From positions 3,761 to 67,760 of the forward strand of contig CAZFDE010000006.1 in NCBI GenBank assembly GCA_964517795.1: a DNA stretch of 64,000 nucleotides, read 5' to 3'. The stretch is from CAZFDE01 sp964517795 (lineage in GTDB: Bacteria > Planctomycetota > Phycisphaerae > Sedimentisphaerales > Anaerobacaceae). The notes beneath the pieces were generated by a model. It did no database searches, was not told the DNA's origin, and saw only the letters and a list, made by a program, of their open reading frames with translations. A program made the position numbers and the translations under genes. This document shows, piece by piece, positions 49,581 to 58,888 of this stretch. The stretch's first letter is position 1. Each line of letters opens with the position of its first letter.

Positions 49581-51170
49581 TTAATGACGATATAAAAATT
49601 CCTTCGAATTGATTAATGCCCAGACAATGTCTGTTGAGGCTTGCTGTTTCTTGATCCCTTCGGTTTGAAAGTATGCTTCGGCGGCAGCGAGTTCGTCCTC
49701 GGTCGGAAATCGAGAGAGAATTGTCAGGTAGAGACTTCGGATCAACCTTGTGGGATTGCCTTTGGCAAATCGATGAATTCGTTTGAGTCGCGGACTCTTT
49801 TCGATCTTATTCTGAATATGGGTGGAATTGAGCATATGCAGCCGTTGCGCATCGGTCGGCTCGTTGTTTCGCTCGGATTCCAGGCCGGTGTCGCGTGCAG
49901 GCCGACCGAACATCTCCAAAAACTGGCTGGTAATGCTGCCGTCCGACAGTTCGATCGAACGGTGCTCTTCGGGAACAAACGTAAACGGTTCGGGGATCGG
50001 GCTTGAATAATTTTCGTGCGTACCGGATATCCAGCACAAGGCATCGATCAGCACTTCCGCATCGAGCTGCCGCACCGGATAACAGGCAAAAAGCTTTTCG
50101 GCATCGGGGTGATCGCTTTGCGGAATGGATGACTGCTGATAGGTTTGTGAATTCAGGATCAGCCGGTAAATATGCCGCAAGTCATAATTTGCCTTGACCA
50201 ATTCCTTCTGCAGATATGTCAGTACCTGCGGGTGAACCGGCAAATTGTCCGGCCGAATATCATCCGGTTCATGGATTAAGCCGCGGCCAAACAGCCAGGA
50301 CCATATACGGTTCACGATATTTTTGCTAAACCAGGGATTGCCGCCGCTGATCAACCAGTCTGCAAATACCATTCGGGGATCCTTTTCTGGTGGAATTTCG
50401 ACAACCCGACGGTCCGGGAATACTGCTTTAACCGTTCCGGTTGCATTTGGGTCCATGTAAACGATTTGTTCTTTCCATTCGGCGGTTTTCTTATAAGCGA
50501 CTCGCGAGAAAAACCCCTCCATTGCGACTCGTTTTTCCTCACTCAGTTTTTCGAAACGTACTCCCATAAAAGTAAGTGCTGCCGCTGAAGCAATCGCAGA
50601 AGGTTTTTGGCCCTGAATTGCCCGGTAAAAATTCACCGGCGGCACGCGAAAATTACTGCCGCTGGAAGTCAGCAGTTCGCGGGCAAATTGATCGTACGGC
50701 ATATTTTGTGTGACCGCATCGCGAATCCAGTGATGATATGCCTGCACCGCATTGGGCCAGAGGTTAATCGGAAATTCCGCCTTAACCCGCAGCAGATCGC
50801 ACCATTTCAGTGACCAGTAGTCCGCGAATTCCTCCCGCTCCATCAGATGATCGATTAGTTTGGCCCGTTTATCAGGGCTTCGGTCTGTCAGGAATCGACG
50901 TACATCCTGCGGCTCCGGCAGTATCCCGCACATATCCAGATAAATCCGCCGGATAAACACCTCGTCCGAACACTGATTTGCCGGGTCAATCCCTTTTTCC
51001 TTAAGCGCCTTAGTGACCAGCGTATCGATCATATTGGAAGGTTTGGTTGGTCTTCGACTCTCGAAAGGCCGGATAAGTGCCCCTTGCGACGCGGTCAGCA
51101 TCCCGGCCGCTAAAACCACAGATAGTATAAAAACGGATCGTTTGGACCTATTCATCATGCCTTGAAACAC
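49581..51170 (-). CDS. DUF1549/DUF1553 domain protein
   Basis: The 529-residue protein has a signal peptide (SVFILSVVLAAGMLTASQGA), then DUF1549 (EVFIRRIYLDMCGILPEPQD, REEFADYWSLKWCDLLRVK) and DUF1553 (ADWLISGGNPWFSKNIVNRI, WSWLFGRGLIHEPDDIRPDN, LNSQTYQQSS). No cytochrome motif (CxxCH) is seen, so it is the short version without the PSCyt1 domain. The family is a hallmark of planctomycete genomes and always pairs with DUF1501; function unknown. Starts at GTG 51170 or ATG 51158 are both possible. Confidence 0.9.
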   Translation of the reverse strand: MFQGMMNRSKRSVFILSVVLAAGMLTASQGALIRPFESRRPTKPSNMIDTLVTKALKEKGIDPANQCSDEVFIRRIYLDMCGILPEPQDVRRFLTDRSPDKRAKLIDHLMEREEFADYWSLKWCDLLRVKAEFPINLWPNAVQAYHHWIRDAVTQNMPYDQFARELLTSSGSNFRVPPVNFYRAIQGQKPSAIASAAALTFMGVRFEKLSEEKRVAMEGFFSRVAYKKTAEWKEQIVYMDPNATGTVKAVFPDRRVVEIPPEKDPRMVFADWLISGGNPWFSKNIVNRIWSWLFGRGLIHEPDDIRPDNLPVHPQVLTYLQKELVKANYDLRHIYRLILNSQTYQQSSIPQSDHPDAEKLFACYPVRQLDAEVLIDALCWISGTHENYSSPIPEPFTFVPEEHRSIELSDGSITSQFLEMFGRPARDTGLESERNNEPTDAQRLHMLNSTHIQNKIEKSPRLKRIHRFAKGNPTRLIRSLYLTILSRFPTEDELAAAEAYFQTEGIKKQQASTDIVWALINSKEFLYRH

Positions 51171-51349
51171 CTTTTCCGCTAATTATAGCATTTTTGCACA
51201 GATTTAGACGCTGGTTGACTGGCTTTTATTGCCGGATTTTCAAAATTATGCAATATATTCGGTCTGTCGGACGTCTGTATCGATGAAAATGGACGAAAAT
51301 AAGGGGTCTCGAAGTCTTATTTGTATTTGATTTTTGAAAGCGGCATGAC

Positions 51350-52414
51350 GTGAAAACAGAATCGAATTTACTTGATGTGGTTTCTCGCGGCAATGAATTT
51401 TGGCTTCATTCGAGCGAAATCCATCGACAGGGCCTTGGTTTGATCCATACATTGGCGGATTTTCTTGATTCTCAAAAAGCCAAGCCAATCTATATTCGGC
51501 TTTTTAGCCCGCAATCTGCAGTTGACAAAGTTGTCGCGGAACTTGCGGCCCGAAGGATCGATTGCCCGGTGATCTGCATTTTGCAAAATGATCTTGGCGA
51601 GGAAAATATCCAGATTCAGGTTCACGCCATGGCCGATAAGCATTTTGAGATGGTATATGATAATGGCATGCCCGTCGGCCAGCGGTTTGAAGACAACTAT
51701 GCAACCTATTATATGTTCAATATGCTGCCAGACGATGGACAGGTCAGTCGATATGAGCAAATCCAAAATGTATTTGAAAAAGCCCAGCGGTTACTTAGGG
51801 ATCAGGGATTGGATTTCTCATCTACGGTACGGACCTGGTTATTTGCTGATCGTATCCTGACGTGGTATGACCAGCTCAATCAGGCGCGAAACAAATTTTT
51901 CCATACGCAGCATATTTATGACAAGCTCGTCCCTGCCAGTACCGGCGTGGGCGTTTATAATCCCTATGGCCGGGCGCTGGCGGCTCAGGTTCTGGCCGTG
52001 CAGCCAAAGAACGGGCATCTGACAATTGGCAAAGTCGATTCACCGATGCAATGTGCGGCCATGAATTATCGCAGTTCATTCAGCAGGGCGGTTAAGATAA
52101 CAGGGCCGAAAACGAACAGGATTTATATCTCCGGTACTGCCAGTATCGATCAAGATGGAAAAACTGTATTTGTCAACGATACTTCCTCGCAGATCGATCG
52201 GACGATGCAGGTCGTCGAAGCCATCCTTAAACAGGAAAATATGACGTTGACGGATACGACCGGTGCGATTGCTTATTTCAAGCATCGCCAGGACTTCGGC
52301 TTATTCGACGATTATTGCCGAAAGCAGGGCATTCAATTGCCGCATGTCAAAGTTCACGCCGATATCTGTCGCGATGACTTGCTTTTCGAATTGGAACTCG
52401 AAGCCGCATCATGA
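51350..52414 (+). CDS. RidA/chorismatase-like protein (FkbO type)
   Basis: The 354-residue protein ends in a RidA (YjgF) fold (TNRIYISGTASIDQDGKTVF, DRTMQVVEAILKQENMTLTD) and its middle has VRTWLFADRILTWYDQLNQA followed by RNKFF and LVPASTGVGV. This double arrangement resembles FkbO/Hyg5 chorismatases, which hydrolyse chorismate and are themselves built from YjgF-like halves; the final FELELEA could hold the catalytic Glu. A plain Rid-family deaminase is the alternative. GTG at 51350 is used. It converges on ppk and is not cotranscribed with it. Function is inferred from fold and motifs only. Confidence 0.6.
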   Translation: MKTESNLLDVVSRGNEFWLHSSEIHRQGLGLIHTLADFLDSQKAKPIYIRLFSPQSAVDKVVAELAARRIDCPVICILQNDLGEENIQIQVHAMADKHFEMVYDNGMPVGQRFEDNYATYYMFNMLPDDGQVSRYEQIQNVFEKAQRLLRDQGLDFSSTVRTWLFADRILTWYDQLNQARNKFFHTQHIYDKLVPASTGVGVYNPYGRALAAQVLAVQPKNGHLTIGKVDSPMQCAAMNYRSSFSRAVKITGPKTNRIYISGTASIDQDGKTVFVNDTSSQIDRTMQVVEAILKQENMTLTDTTGAIAYFKHRQDFGLFDDYCRKQGIQLPHVKVHADICRDDLLFELELEAAS

Positions 52415-52424
52415 ATAATATCCG

Positions 52425-54545
52425 CTATTCGTTCGGCCGAGTCATGGGCTGAAAGCGGGTCGGGGCTTTTTCTGCCAATGACGCATTTTTAGCGGACTGT
52501 TCATATAACGCCTGTTGAGCACGGACGGCTTTGCCTTTTCGTTTTCTTGGCGTATAGCTGCCATCACTGTTGAGCTGCCAACTGAATTGGTTATCCTTAA
52601 AATAAATTTGCAGTGCGCGTTTGATTCGGTTTTTCAGAGTCTCATCCTTGACCGGGAAAAGGATTTCCAGTCGTTTGTCGAGGTTCCGCCGCATCCAGTC
52701 GGCGCTGCTCATATAGACCTCTTCGTGTCCGCCGTTGCGGAAATAAAAGATGCGGGCATGTTCAAGGTACCGGTCGATGATCGAACAGACTTCGATATTT
52801 TTGGAGAGGCCTTTCATCCCCGGTCGCAAACAGCATATCCCGCGAATATTAAGCTGGATCTGCACACCGGCCTGGCTGGCCTTATACAGGGCCTGGCAAA
52901 TGGCTTTGTCTTCGAGCGAATTCATCTTGGCCATGATCAGGCCCGGACGGTCCGGGCTGGAGGCCTGGAGCTCGCGTTCGATCAGATCGATGAATCGCTG
53001 TTTCAGGTTCGATGGCGCGATCGTTAATTCCGACAACGGTACAATATCGGAATGACCGGTCAGCACATTAAAGACCGCCGCCACATCCAGCGTAATATCC
53101 GGATCGCACGTCAACAACCCGATATCGGAATACAGTTTGACGGTTTTATCGTTGTAATTACCGGTGGACAGATGCACATATCGTCGCAATTGAGCGGTTT
53201 CGCGTCGAACGATCAATAAGGCCTTGGCATGGGTTTTGTAACCGGCGATGCCGTAGATGACATAACATCCGGCCTCTTCCAGCCGCCGTGCCCATTGGAT
53301 ATTGTTCGCTTCATCGAATCGAGCTTTTAATTCGATCAGCACGGTTACCTGTTTGCCGTTTCGGGCCGCATTTTCCAGTGCGCGGATGATCGGCGAATCG
53401 CCGCTGGTACGATAGAGTGTTTGCTTGATCGCAAGGACGTTGGGATCCTCAGCCGCTTCTTTGATCAATTCCACAACCGCGTCGAACCGTTCATACGGAT
53501 GGTACAGCAGGATATCTTTTTGCCGAATCGCTTCCCATAAATCATCCTTGCCGATCAGCTCGGCCGGCGGCTGAATGGGCCAATCGGGATATTTTAGTTT
53601 ATCAAAGCCGCTGTACGAATAGATCTCCATTAGTTTGGCAGCATTCATAACTGCCTCGATCTCGTAAACATCCTGAGTTTCGATACCGAGCCATTCGATC
53701 AACCGATTTTTAAGCGGAGCAGATGTGTTCGCATCGATTTCAAGCCGAACCGCCGATTGACGGCGGCGCGAAAGGACAGCTTTTTCAATGGTAAAGAGCA
53801 GATCACCGGCTTCATCTTCCTGGATTTCCACGTCCGCATCGCGCGTGATGCGAATGACTGTACGGGAAATGATCTGCTGATTCGGTACAAGACGCTGGAT
53901 ATAGGCTGTGACGATCTCTTCCAGCGGGATGACGCAAATCCCTTTTTTACAGGGGATATTCACGAAACGGGCGAACAAATCGGGGATCGGAATAATACAT
54001 AGTTGCGTTTTTTGCTGATCACTTTTTGGATCGGCGATCAGCAGGGCGATATTCATTTGTAATCCCGGCACGATCGGCGCGTTTGGGTTGCGGGATACCC
54101 CGATCGGCGTCAGTGTCGGCATAATTTCGTTGATGAAATACATTTCCAAAAAGTGCTGCTGTGCCGATGTACATTCGGAGAGATGAAGGATCGAAAGATG
54201 GTTTTCCTTGAGTTGGGTAAGAACGTCCTCAATCGCCAGACTCTGTTCGGTTACTATTGTATGGACTTTTTTGCTGATGTGTTTAAGCTGCTGCAGTGTG
54301 GTCAGTCCGCTGATGTCTTTTCGTCGGATGCCGGCGGATCTGCGCTGCATCAGGCCGCCCACGCGGATCATGAAGAATTCATCGAGATTCGAACTGACGA
54401 TTGCCAGAAATTTCAATCGTTCCAACAGCGGCAAGTCCGGTGATTGCCCCAAAGCCAGAACGCGACGATTAAATTCCAGCCAACTTAATTCACGATTGAT
54501 ATAATACGAGGGGTTGTCTAATTGCTTGTTTTTTTTAGCTGCCAT
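52425..54545 (-). CDS. ppk1: Polyphosphate kinase 1
   Basis: The 706-residue enzyme reversibly makes polyphosphate from ATP. Seen are the N-terminal domain INRELSWLEFNRRVLALGQS, the head domain, and the two catalytic domains: YKTHAKALLIVRRE with the His that is phosphorylated, then HLSTGNYNDKTVKLYSDIGL and VYMSSADWMRRNLDKRLEIL. Length and motif order are standard. It lies downstream of the Ppx-HD, metallophosphoesterase-HD and CHAD genes on one strand, forming a polyphosphate locus. Confidence 0.95.
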   Translation of the reverse strand: MAAKKNKQLDNPSYYINRELSWLEFNRRVLALGQSPDLPLLERLKFLAIVSSNLDEFFMIRVGGLMQRRSAGIRRKDISGLTTLQQLKHISKKVHTIVTEQSLAIEDVLTQLKENHLSILHLSECTSAQQHFLEMYFINEIMPTLTPIGVSRNPNAPIVPGLQMNIALLIADPKSDQQKTQLCIIPIPDLFARFVNIPCKKGICVIPLEEIVTAYIQRLVPNQQIISRTVIRITRDADVEIQEDEAGDLLFTIEKAVLSRRRQSAVRLEIDANTSAPLKNRLIEWLGIETQDVYEIEAVMNAAKLMEIYSYSGFDKLKYPDWPIQPPAELIGKDDLWEAIRQKDILLYHPYERFDAVVELIKEAAEDPNVLAIKQTLYRTSGDSPIIRALENAARNGKQVTVLIELKARFDEANNIQWARRLEEAGCYVIYGIAGYKTHAKALLIVRRETAQLRRYVHLSTGNYNDKTVKLYSDIGLLTCDPDITLDVAAVFNVLTGHSDIVPLSELTIAPSNLKQRFIDLIERELQASSPDRPGLIMAKMNSLEDKAICQALYKASQAGVQIQLNIRGICCLRPGMKGLSKNIEVCSIIDRYLEHARIFYFRNGGHEEVYMSSADWMRRNLDKRLEILFPVKDETLKNRIKRALQIYFKDNQFSWQLNSDGSYTPRKRKGKAVRAQQALYEQSAKNASLAEKAPTRFQPMTRPNE

Positions 54546-54568
54546 AAGTGCTCTTGCAATCGGTCGAG

Positions 54569-56149
54569 TTAATCCTTAATAAGCTGCATTTCTTCGATCC
54601 GGATACGTTTGCCGTAGATCTCTTCAAAGAGATCGGATTTGGATGCCACAGAACGCCGCTCCAGCGTAATATCCTTGGGTCCGGGAATGTATAAAACAAT
54701 ATCTTCATCTCTTATTTCAATATCCAGCGTTTCGATCTGCTGGGTGCGGCTGCTGTCCAGCGCATCAGCCAGGCGGATCAACGCGGCCAGGCGGCAAATG
54801 GTCATCCGCATCTGACGCGGCAAATTCATATAATCCAGATGGGTCGGCTTGGGGGAATTGCGTCGATGATACCGCGCGACATGGGCAACGGTCAGCAATT
54901 CATTATGACTGAGCCCAAATACGTCACTGTGTGCGATCAGGTAAAACGTATGTTTGTGATGGGCCCGGGTTGCTACAAAAATTCCGATCTCATGTAGATA
55001 AGCGGCGACCTTCAGCAACACTTTTTGACGATGCCCCAGACCGTGCAGCGGCTTCAATTCGTCAAACAGACGGTCACATAAATTCACACAATGGAGGGTG
55101 TGTTTCATATCGACGTTATATTTTTCGGCAATGGTTTTGGCGGACTCGAGTGTGGCTTCTGCAATATCGCGATCTTCCTGGCCGGTAATGCGACGTACTA
55201 AATCCAGCAGCAGCCCGTCCCGCATGGATACATCCGAGACGATCATTTGCTTTAAGGGTGTTTGATGCAGCAGTGCCTGGTAAACCAATAACGCCGGATT
55301 CAGTGTCTCGGCATCGGAGAAAGATATTCCATGCCGCTGGGCAAGTTGTTCGGCCGTGTATTTTTGGCAGCTATTGACAAGGCGGTCGAATTTTTTGCGG
55401 TCCATCGTGTGAAAATCATTTGATTTCATCTTTTCGCCGGTTTTTTCAGCGGCAAAACGAGCGTCGCTGCCCAAGGCGATAAAGGTATCAATGGTGCTCA
55501 GTGGAATCGAAGATTTGAAATTATTAATCACACTCGTGATCTGACGGTTCAGTAAATTGCGAATGCTTTTGGGATCTTCGAGTGAATCCACGAAAAGTTC
55601 CTGCAGACGAATCGAGCCGATCGGCAGATTCAGTGAAAGGGATATCTTGCCTTTGTGAAGGACGCTGATCAGGGTACTGCCGCCGCCGACTTCCGCAATC
55701 AGGCAATTTTTACTGGCCGCACGAAAGGATTTACCCATTGCGTCGCGAACCGCGGAGACGGTCAGGCGGCTTTCCTCGGAGGTGTCGATGATCTCTACTT
55801 CTATGCCGGTCGCCATCAGTATCCGATCAATAAACGCATCGGCATTGACGGCTTCGCGAACAGCACTGGTTGCGACCGCTCTGATATGGATTACTTTATA
55901 GGTGTCGATGACCTGTCGATAGTCACGAAGAATGGACACGGCCGCCTGCATGCTTCGATTACCCAGACGCCGATTACGAAACGAATCCTGACCCAGCCGA
56001 ACCGATTGGCGAAGCTTCTCCAGAACCTCAATATCTCCATCCGTCAAAATCTGGGCGATCGACATGCGGATCGAATTCGAGCCGATGTCAATAGCCGCCA
56101 AAACGGTTGCTTGCGAATGTTCTGGATTATTGTGGGTGTCCATATGCAT
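54569..56149 (-). CDS. ppx: Exopolyphosphatase Ppx/GppA with HD domain
   Basis: The 526-residue protein has the ASKHA phosphatase half (AIDIGSNSIRMSIAQI, GGGSTLISVL, SLPIGSIRLQELF read as NLPIGSIRLQELF) and a C-terminal HD-like half: LKVAAYLHEIGIF, ARAHHKHTFYLIAHSD, RLAALIRLADALD and SVASKSDLFEEIYGKRI. It removes phosphates from polyphosphate ends, or from pppGpp. ppk1 follows 23 bases downstream. The phosphoesterase upstream carries the same HD and C-terminal tail. ATG 56149 or 56143 may be used. Confidence 0.93.
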   Translation of the reverse strand: MHMDTHNNPEHSQATVLAAIDIGSNSIRMSIAQILTDGDIEVLEKLRQSVRLGQDSFRNRRLGNRSMQAAVSILRDYRQVIDTYKVIHIRAVATSAVREAVNADAFIDRILMATGIEVEIIDTSEESRLTVSAVRDAMGKSFRAASKNCLIAEVGGGSTLISVLHKGKISLSLNLPIGSIRLQELFVDSLEDPKSIRNLLNRQITSVINNFKSSIPLSTIDTFIALGSDARFAAEKTGEKMKSNDFHTMDRKKFDRLVNSCQKYTAEQLAQRHGISFSDAETLNPALLVYQALLHQTPLKQMIVSDVSMRDGLLLDLVRRITGQEDRDIAEATLESAKTIAEKYNVDMKHTLHCVNLCDRLFDELKPLHGLGHRQKVLLKVAAYLHEIGIFVATRAHHKHTFYLIAHSDVFGLSHNELLTVAHVARYHRRNSPKPTHLDYMNLPRQMRMTICRLAALIRLADALDSSRTQQIETLDIEIRDEDIVLYIPGPKDITLERRSVASKSDLFEEIYGKRIRIEEMQLIKD

Positions 56150-56227
56150 CAGTATAAGCTTTTAAGAATAATTTTCAAATCGAAAATCAGGTTACCTGTA
56201 CCATCGAAAGATTAGGATTGTATTAAG

Positions 56228-57592
56228 CTATTTATCTATTTTGACGATAATCGGCTTGCGGAATATCTGTTCAAAGAGATCGCTTTTTCGAAGGGCGGCT
56301 TCGGTTTCAAATTCAATGGTATGATTCGTTCTGCAATACAAGATCACCGAATCGCGATCGACCGAACAGCGTATGGACCGAACGAAATCCATGTGGCTGC
56401 GGTCCAGTCCATCGGCGATACGCAATATAGATGCCAGTATGTCCACCTTTTTTTTCTCGGTCTTTGAAAGATCGGCGTAGTAGGGGTGATCGACGCCGGG
56501 CAGGGCCTTTCGATGGTATCGTGCCACAAGCCCCGTAATGATCTTGTCTTTTTTGGGGATATCGAGCGATTCCTCTTTGATGATCATTCTCATCGCGTTT
56601 TTATGGTGGGCCTTTTGGCCCATGCTCCAGCCGATGTCGTGCAGCAGCCCGGCATTGCGTAGAATATCCCTGTCTGCGTGTTCACAGCCGTGCAGGTCTA
56701 TGAGCTCGTCAAAAAGCATCAGCGCCAGCTTTGTCACCTGTTGGGAATGGGCCTTATCGGTATCGTATTTCTCGACCAATGATTGAACGGACTTGGAAAT
56801 GCTGCCTAAATCGGAAGGATTATTTTTCTTTTTCTTATCGGCCATCACCTTGTCCAGGTTTTTTCCTTTTTCGAGCATCGTGATGAATTCTTCCGGCATT
56901 TTCAATGCCCGGATCGAATCGCGCAGTGTCTTGAGATCGTATTCGACCCGAAACTGTTTCACTTCGAATGTCGAACCGGAAAATGTCAGCATTGCGTAAC
57001 AGGCTCTTGGGTCATCGCCTTCGGGCCGGCCGACACTGCCCGGATTGATAAAGCAAGTACCTGCGGCTTTGCGGTGCATCGGTTGGTGTGTGTGGCCGCT
57101 GATAATGATATCGGCTTTAGCGACTTCAGCCAGGTGTTGAAGGTGTTCTTTGGGTGTTTCGGGATAGACATGTTCGTCCACGCTTTCCGGACTGCCATGA
57201 ACCAGTAAGATGCGTTTATTGCCGAAGGTCATTCGCTGCTGTTCGGGCAAAGAACGAAGATATTTCTTGTCGCTTACGGACAGATGCTCGTATGTCCAAC
57301 GAAATGAAAAATACTTTTCCGGGCGTTTGGTTTTTTGCCATTTCTTTTTCTTGCGTTCGAAATCGAGGACTTTCAGGTCGTAGTTGCCGATGATGCTGAC
57401 GGCATCAATATCCTGCAATTTTTGGATCACCTCGCTGGGAAACGGATAATACCCGACCATGTCGCCCATATTCCATATCGCCTTAATATTCTGACGGTCA
57501 ATTTCCTTCAAAACGGCTTCGAATGCGGGCAAGTTACCGTGAATATCCGAGATCAAAGCGATGCGATCTGTTGTATTAGTGTTGTTCTGCAT
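56228..57592 (-). CDS. Metallophosphoesterase fused to a Ppx-type HD domain
   Basis: The 454-residue protein has two parts. Residues about 10-220 form a YfcE-type metallophosphoesterase: ALISDIHGNLPAFEAVL, NMGDMVGYYPFPSEV, IIGNYDLK, LLVHGSPES, IISGHTHQP and FINPGSVGRPEGDD. From about 280 comes an HD-type domain that copies the C-terminal half of the adjacent Ppx: LLHDIGWSM, KAHHKNAMRMI, ILASILRIADGLDRS and a tail LRKSDLFEQIFRKPII. Since that half senses or hydrolyses polyphosphate or nucleotides in Ppx, this fusion probably acts on polyphosphate or (p)ppGpp-like substrates. It overlaps the CHAD gene by 17 bases. I know of no characterised protein with this exact plan. Confidence 0.82.
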   Translation of the reverse strand: MQNNTNTTDRIALISDIHGNLPAFEAVLKEIDRQNIKAIWNMGDMVGYYPFPSEVIQKLQDIDAVSIIGNYDLKVLDFERKKKKWQKTKRPEKYFSFRWTYEHLSVSDKKYLRSLPEQQRMTFGNKRILLVHGSPESVDEHVYPETPKEHLQHLAEVAKADIIISGHTHQPMHRKAAGTCFINPGSVGRPEGDDPRACYAMLTFSGSTFEVKQFRVEYDLKTLRDSIRALKMPEEFITMLEKGKNLDKVMADKKKKNNPSDLGSISKSVQSLVEKYDTDKAHSQQVTKLALMLFDELIDLHGCEHADRDILRNAGLLHDIGWSMGQKAHHKNAMRMIIKEESLDIPKKDKIITGLVARYHRKALPGVDHPYYADLSKTEKKKVDILASILRIADGLDRSHMDFVRSIRCSVDRDSVILYCRTNHTIEFETEAALRKSDLFEQIFRKPIIVKIDK

Positions 57593-58613
57593 GCGTGGAT
57601 TCGGCGGTGGATATCACGGCCTGCAAATGGTCTTTCATGTAACGTTGTGTGATGGATGTCAACCGGGTCCATGTTTGCTCGTCTTTGAGGTGCTGCCATT
57701 TCTCATTGAGTTGTTCGAACAGGCGCTGACGTTCGATAAGGCGATCTTTTTGCAAATAGGAAAGCCCTTTCTTCAATCGCGAAAAACTGCGAGTATGGCC
57801 GAAATAGTTTCGGGTTCGTTCTTTCTCCTCTTCGATAAACGAATCGATATGGCTCTCCCAGACATCACAGTCGTGAATATCGCCTAACAGCGTTTGCAGT
57901 TTTTTCATGGATTTGAGGATGTCCCCAAACGGTTCGCTATATAACGGCTTGCATATTTCCATGGTATAACGCAGCCGCTTGGCGGCGATACGCATTTGAT
58001 GATGTGTTCTCTTGGCCTGCGGATCGGTCAGACTGTATTCGTATGACAACAATGCTTCGAGCTGTTGACCGATACGCTCATGACTGCTGCGATACACGAA
58101 AGGGGTTTTGATCGAGACATGGTGCCTTCGGATCCGATACAGCGACCCCAAAATCGCTGAGCCCAACTGCTCGAGTACACCGGACTTTTCGATACGATGG
58201 ATTGCCTTGATCACATCCGGCTGAACCGCATCGCGTTTTTGCCGCAGTCTCAGCAAAAGTCGCCCGATTCCCGGTCGAAATCGTTTGCTGCCGTCATCCG
58301 GGAGGTTATGGATAAACGTCTGGACAAAAGCGATCTGAACATCGGTATCTCGCGCCGGGCCCAGAGCCCGGGTCAGCCGTTTGAATTCCTTTTGCCAGCT
58401 TTTGAGGGTCTTTGCTTCGAAACATGGCGAGAACATCCGCAAGGCACTGCGGATCCGTCGGCACGCAACCCGACTCTGGTGGACACTTTCAATATCTTCA
58501 GCGGACCGGCAACCTTCGAGATGGGTGATCAGGGCTTTATGCTGTTTCCTTAAAAATCGAACGGCCAAAAACAAAAAGCCATTATCAATCGCGTGTTTAA
58601 CCGGTGTTCCCAT
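57576..58613 (-). CDS. CHAD-domain polyphosphate-binding protein
   Basis: The 345-residue helical protein has the CHAD pattern of conserved His and basic residues: SVHQSRVACRRIRSALRMFS, MRIAAKRLRYTMEICKPLY and LQTLLGDIHDCDVWESHIDS. CHAD domains bind polyphosphate and localise to granules. It is the first gene of the polyphosphate locus and overlaps the phosphoesterase-HD gene by 17 bases. The promoter TATAAT ends nine bases before the start, so the transcript may be leaderless or the real start lies further in. Confidence 0.88.
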   Translation of the reverse strand: MGTPVKHAIDNGFLFLAVRFLRKQHKALITHLEGCRSAEDIESVHQSRVACRRIRSALRMFSPCFEAKTLKSWQKEFKRLTRALGPARDTDVQIAFVQTFIHNLPDDGSKRFRPGIGRLLLRLRQKRDAVQPDVIKAIHRIEKSGVLEQLGSAILGSLYRIRRHHVSIKTPFVYRSSHERIGQQLEALLSYEYSLTDPQAKRTHHQMRIAAKRLRYTMEICKPLYSEPFGDILKSMKKLQTLLGDIHDCDVWESHIDSFIEEEKERTRNYFGHTRSFSRLKKGLSYLQKDRLIERQRLFEQLNEKWQHLKDEQTWTRLTSITQRYMKDHLQAVISTAESTHAEQH

Positions 58614-58621
58614 AATTCATT

Positions 58622-58649
58622 ATTATACACCAATTTGGATTCGTTGCAA
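58622..58649 (-). promoter_or_regulatory. Promoter of the polyphosphate locus
   Basis: On the minus strand TTGCAA (58649-58644), a 16-base spacer and TATAAT (58627-58622), with the CHAD ATG only nine bases downstream, so the mRNA would have little or no leader. Confidence 0.6.
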
Positions 58650-58823
58650 GCTGAATCTAAGCTTCGGTTTGGAAGTTGCCGACAAAACGAAAAACTCACA
58701 CATCCGGCGATAAGAAAATCATATGAACATCAAAAATTTATCGTTGTGTAAGCGGCATCTGGCTTGTCTATATACCCATCGGGGACAAATTGAAAGATAA
58801 ATCACAAATCCATTGAAGCGGTA

Positions 58824-58852
58824 TTGCAGTTTGGACGACGGTTCATTATGAT
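58824..58852 (+). promoter_or_regulatory. Promoter of the phosphofructokinase gene
   Basis: TTGCAG (58824-58829), a 17-base spacer and TATGAT (58847-58852). The minus-10 is good, the minus-35 weak. Confidence 0.45.
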
Positions 58853-58888
58853 AGTATCAATATCAGGTAAATGAAAGGAAAGGTGCTG

